Positions 5,480-5,875 of a stretch of 5,875 nucleotides of DNA are shown in pieces (positions within the stretch are counted from its first letter, which is position 1; every line of letters begins with the position of its first letter). The stretch is from Gammaproteobacteria bacterium (GTDB lineage Bacteria > Pseudomonadota > Gammaproteobacteria > Immundisolibacterales > Immundisolibacteraceae): NCBI GenBank assembly GCA_003645395.1, contig QNFC01000116.1, positions 1-5,875 of the forward strand, written 5' to 3'. Made by a program: the position numbers and the translations under genes. The notes beneath the pieces are model-generated. The model saw nothing but the letters and a program-made list of their open reading frames with translations. It had not been told where the DNA came from and searched no databases.

Positions 5480-5875
5480 ATGACCATGCTCGAAAACCCC
5501 ATACTGCTGGCCATGCTCATCCCGCTCATCGGCGGTGTGCTGATTCTACTCACCGGAAAATACTCCAACCTGCGCGAAGCCGTCACCCTGACCACGGCCG
5601 CGACCCTGTTCTGGAACGTCTTCGGAATTTATCAAACCTGGCAAACGGGGCAAATACTTGAACTGCACTTGCTGGAAACGGTAACCGGCATTCCCATCGC
5701 CTTTAAGGTCGAACCCCTGGGCATGTTGTTTGCCCTGGTGGCCAGTTTTCTATGGATCGTCACCAGCATCTACGCCATCGGTTACATGCGCGGCCATCAC
5801 GAAAAGCATCAGACTCGCTTTTATTTCTTCTTTGCCATGGCCATCGCCAGTGTGATGGGGCTGACCTTCTCCGCT
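5480..5875 (+). CDS. Second large antiporter subunit, MnhD/NuoL-MrpA-like, N-terminal fragment (runs off right edge)
   Basis: From ATG at 5480 the frame is open for 132 codons to the window edge. The product starts MTMLENPILLAMLIPLIGGV, has two helices (about residues 6-25 and 34-54), a polar loop, and FKVEPLGMLFALVASF (75-90) leading into a third helix. The motif IGYMRGHHEKHQTRFYFFF (100-118) is the conserved loop between helices 3 and 4 in NuoL/ND5, MrpA and MnhD-like proteins. A second in-frame ATG (5486) could also serve as the start. Located 2 nt after mnhD, it is clearly part of the operon. It is either an extra MnhD paralogue or the detached N-terminal channel half of MrpA; the part that would decide lies outside the window. 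Confidence 0.88.
   Translation, partial: MTMLENPILLAMLIPLIGGVLILLTGKYSNLREAVTLTTAATLFWNVFGIYQTWQTGQILELHLLETVTGIPIAFKVEPLGMLFALVASFLWIVTSIYAIGYMRGHHEKHQTRFYFFFAMAIASVMGLTFSA

Overview
The window carries the start of an Mrp-type multisubunit Na+(K+)/H+ antiporter operon on the + strand. Facing it on the - strand is a two-gene unit: a tRNA-dihydrouridine synthase (dusA), followed immediately by the 5' end of a single-subunit Na+/H+ antiporter of the CPA1 type. The DusA sequence is close in style to the E. coli enzyme, base composition is moderate, and nearly all genes are packed with 4-nt overlaps. These traits suggest a gammaproteobacterium, probably marine or salt-exposed. That placement is an inference, because no rRNA or other phylogenetic marker is present.

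Layout. Positions 1-149 (-) hold the first 49 codons of a CPA1-type cation/H+ antiporter that runs off the left edge. Positions 153-1130 (-) hold complete dusA. A perfect 14-bp inverted repeat (1107-1146) straddles the dusA start, so its mRNA can fold with the Shine-Dalgarno in the stem and the AUG in the loop. Positions 1131-1478 are the only long non-coding stretch. It contains a candidate + strand promoter (TTGACA near 1248), a GC-rich stem-loop (1383-1410) and what would be a leader of about 200 nt for the antiporter operon. From 1479 to the right edge lies one tightly coupled operon: mnhE, mnhF, mnhG, a gene equivalent to the C-terminal part of MrpA (MbhD+MbhE-like, DUF4040 type), mnhB, mnhC, mnhD, and the first 132 codons of a second large antiporter-like/complex-I-like subunit that leaves the window.

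How they work together. MnhB-G and the detached MrpA C-terminal domains would assemble in the inner membrane into one complex related to the membrane arm of complex I. Each large MnhD/NuoM-like subunit contributes a proton channel, and the complex exports Na+ (or K+) in exchange for protons. No canonical full-length MrpA is visible. The order E-F-G-A(C-term)-B-C-D matches the membrane module of archaeal MBH-type hydrogenases rather than the classical mrpABCDEFG order. The truncated gene at the right edge is the best candidate for the missing MrpA/NuoL-like N-terminal channel subunit, or is an extra MnhD paralogue. Having the CPA1 antiporter next door makes the locus a cation-homeostasis neighbourhood. 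I see no mobile element, CRISPR array or RNA gene.
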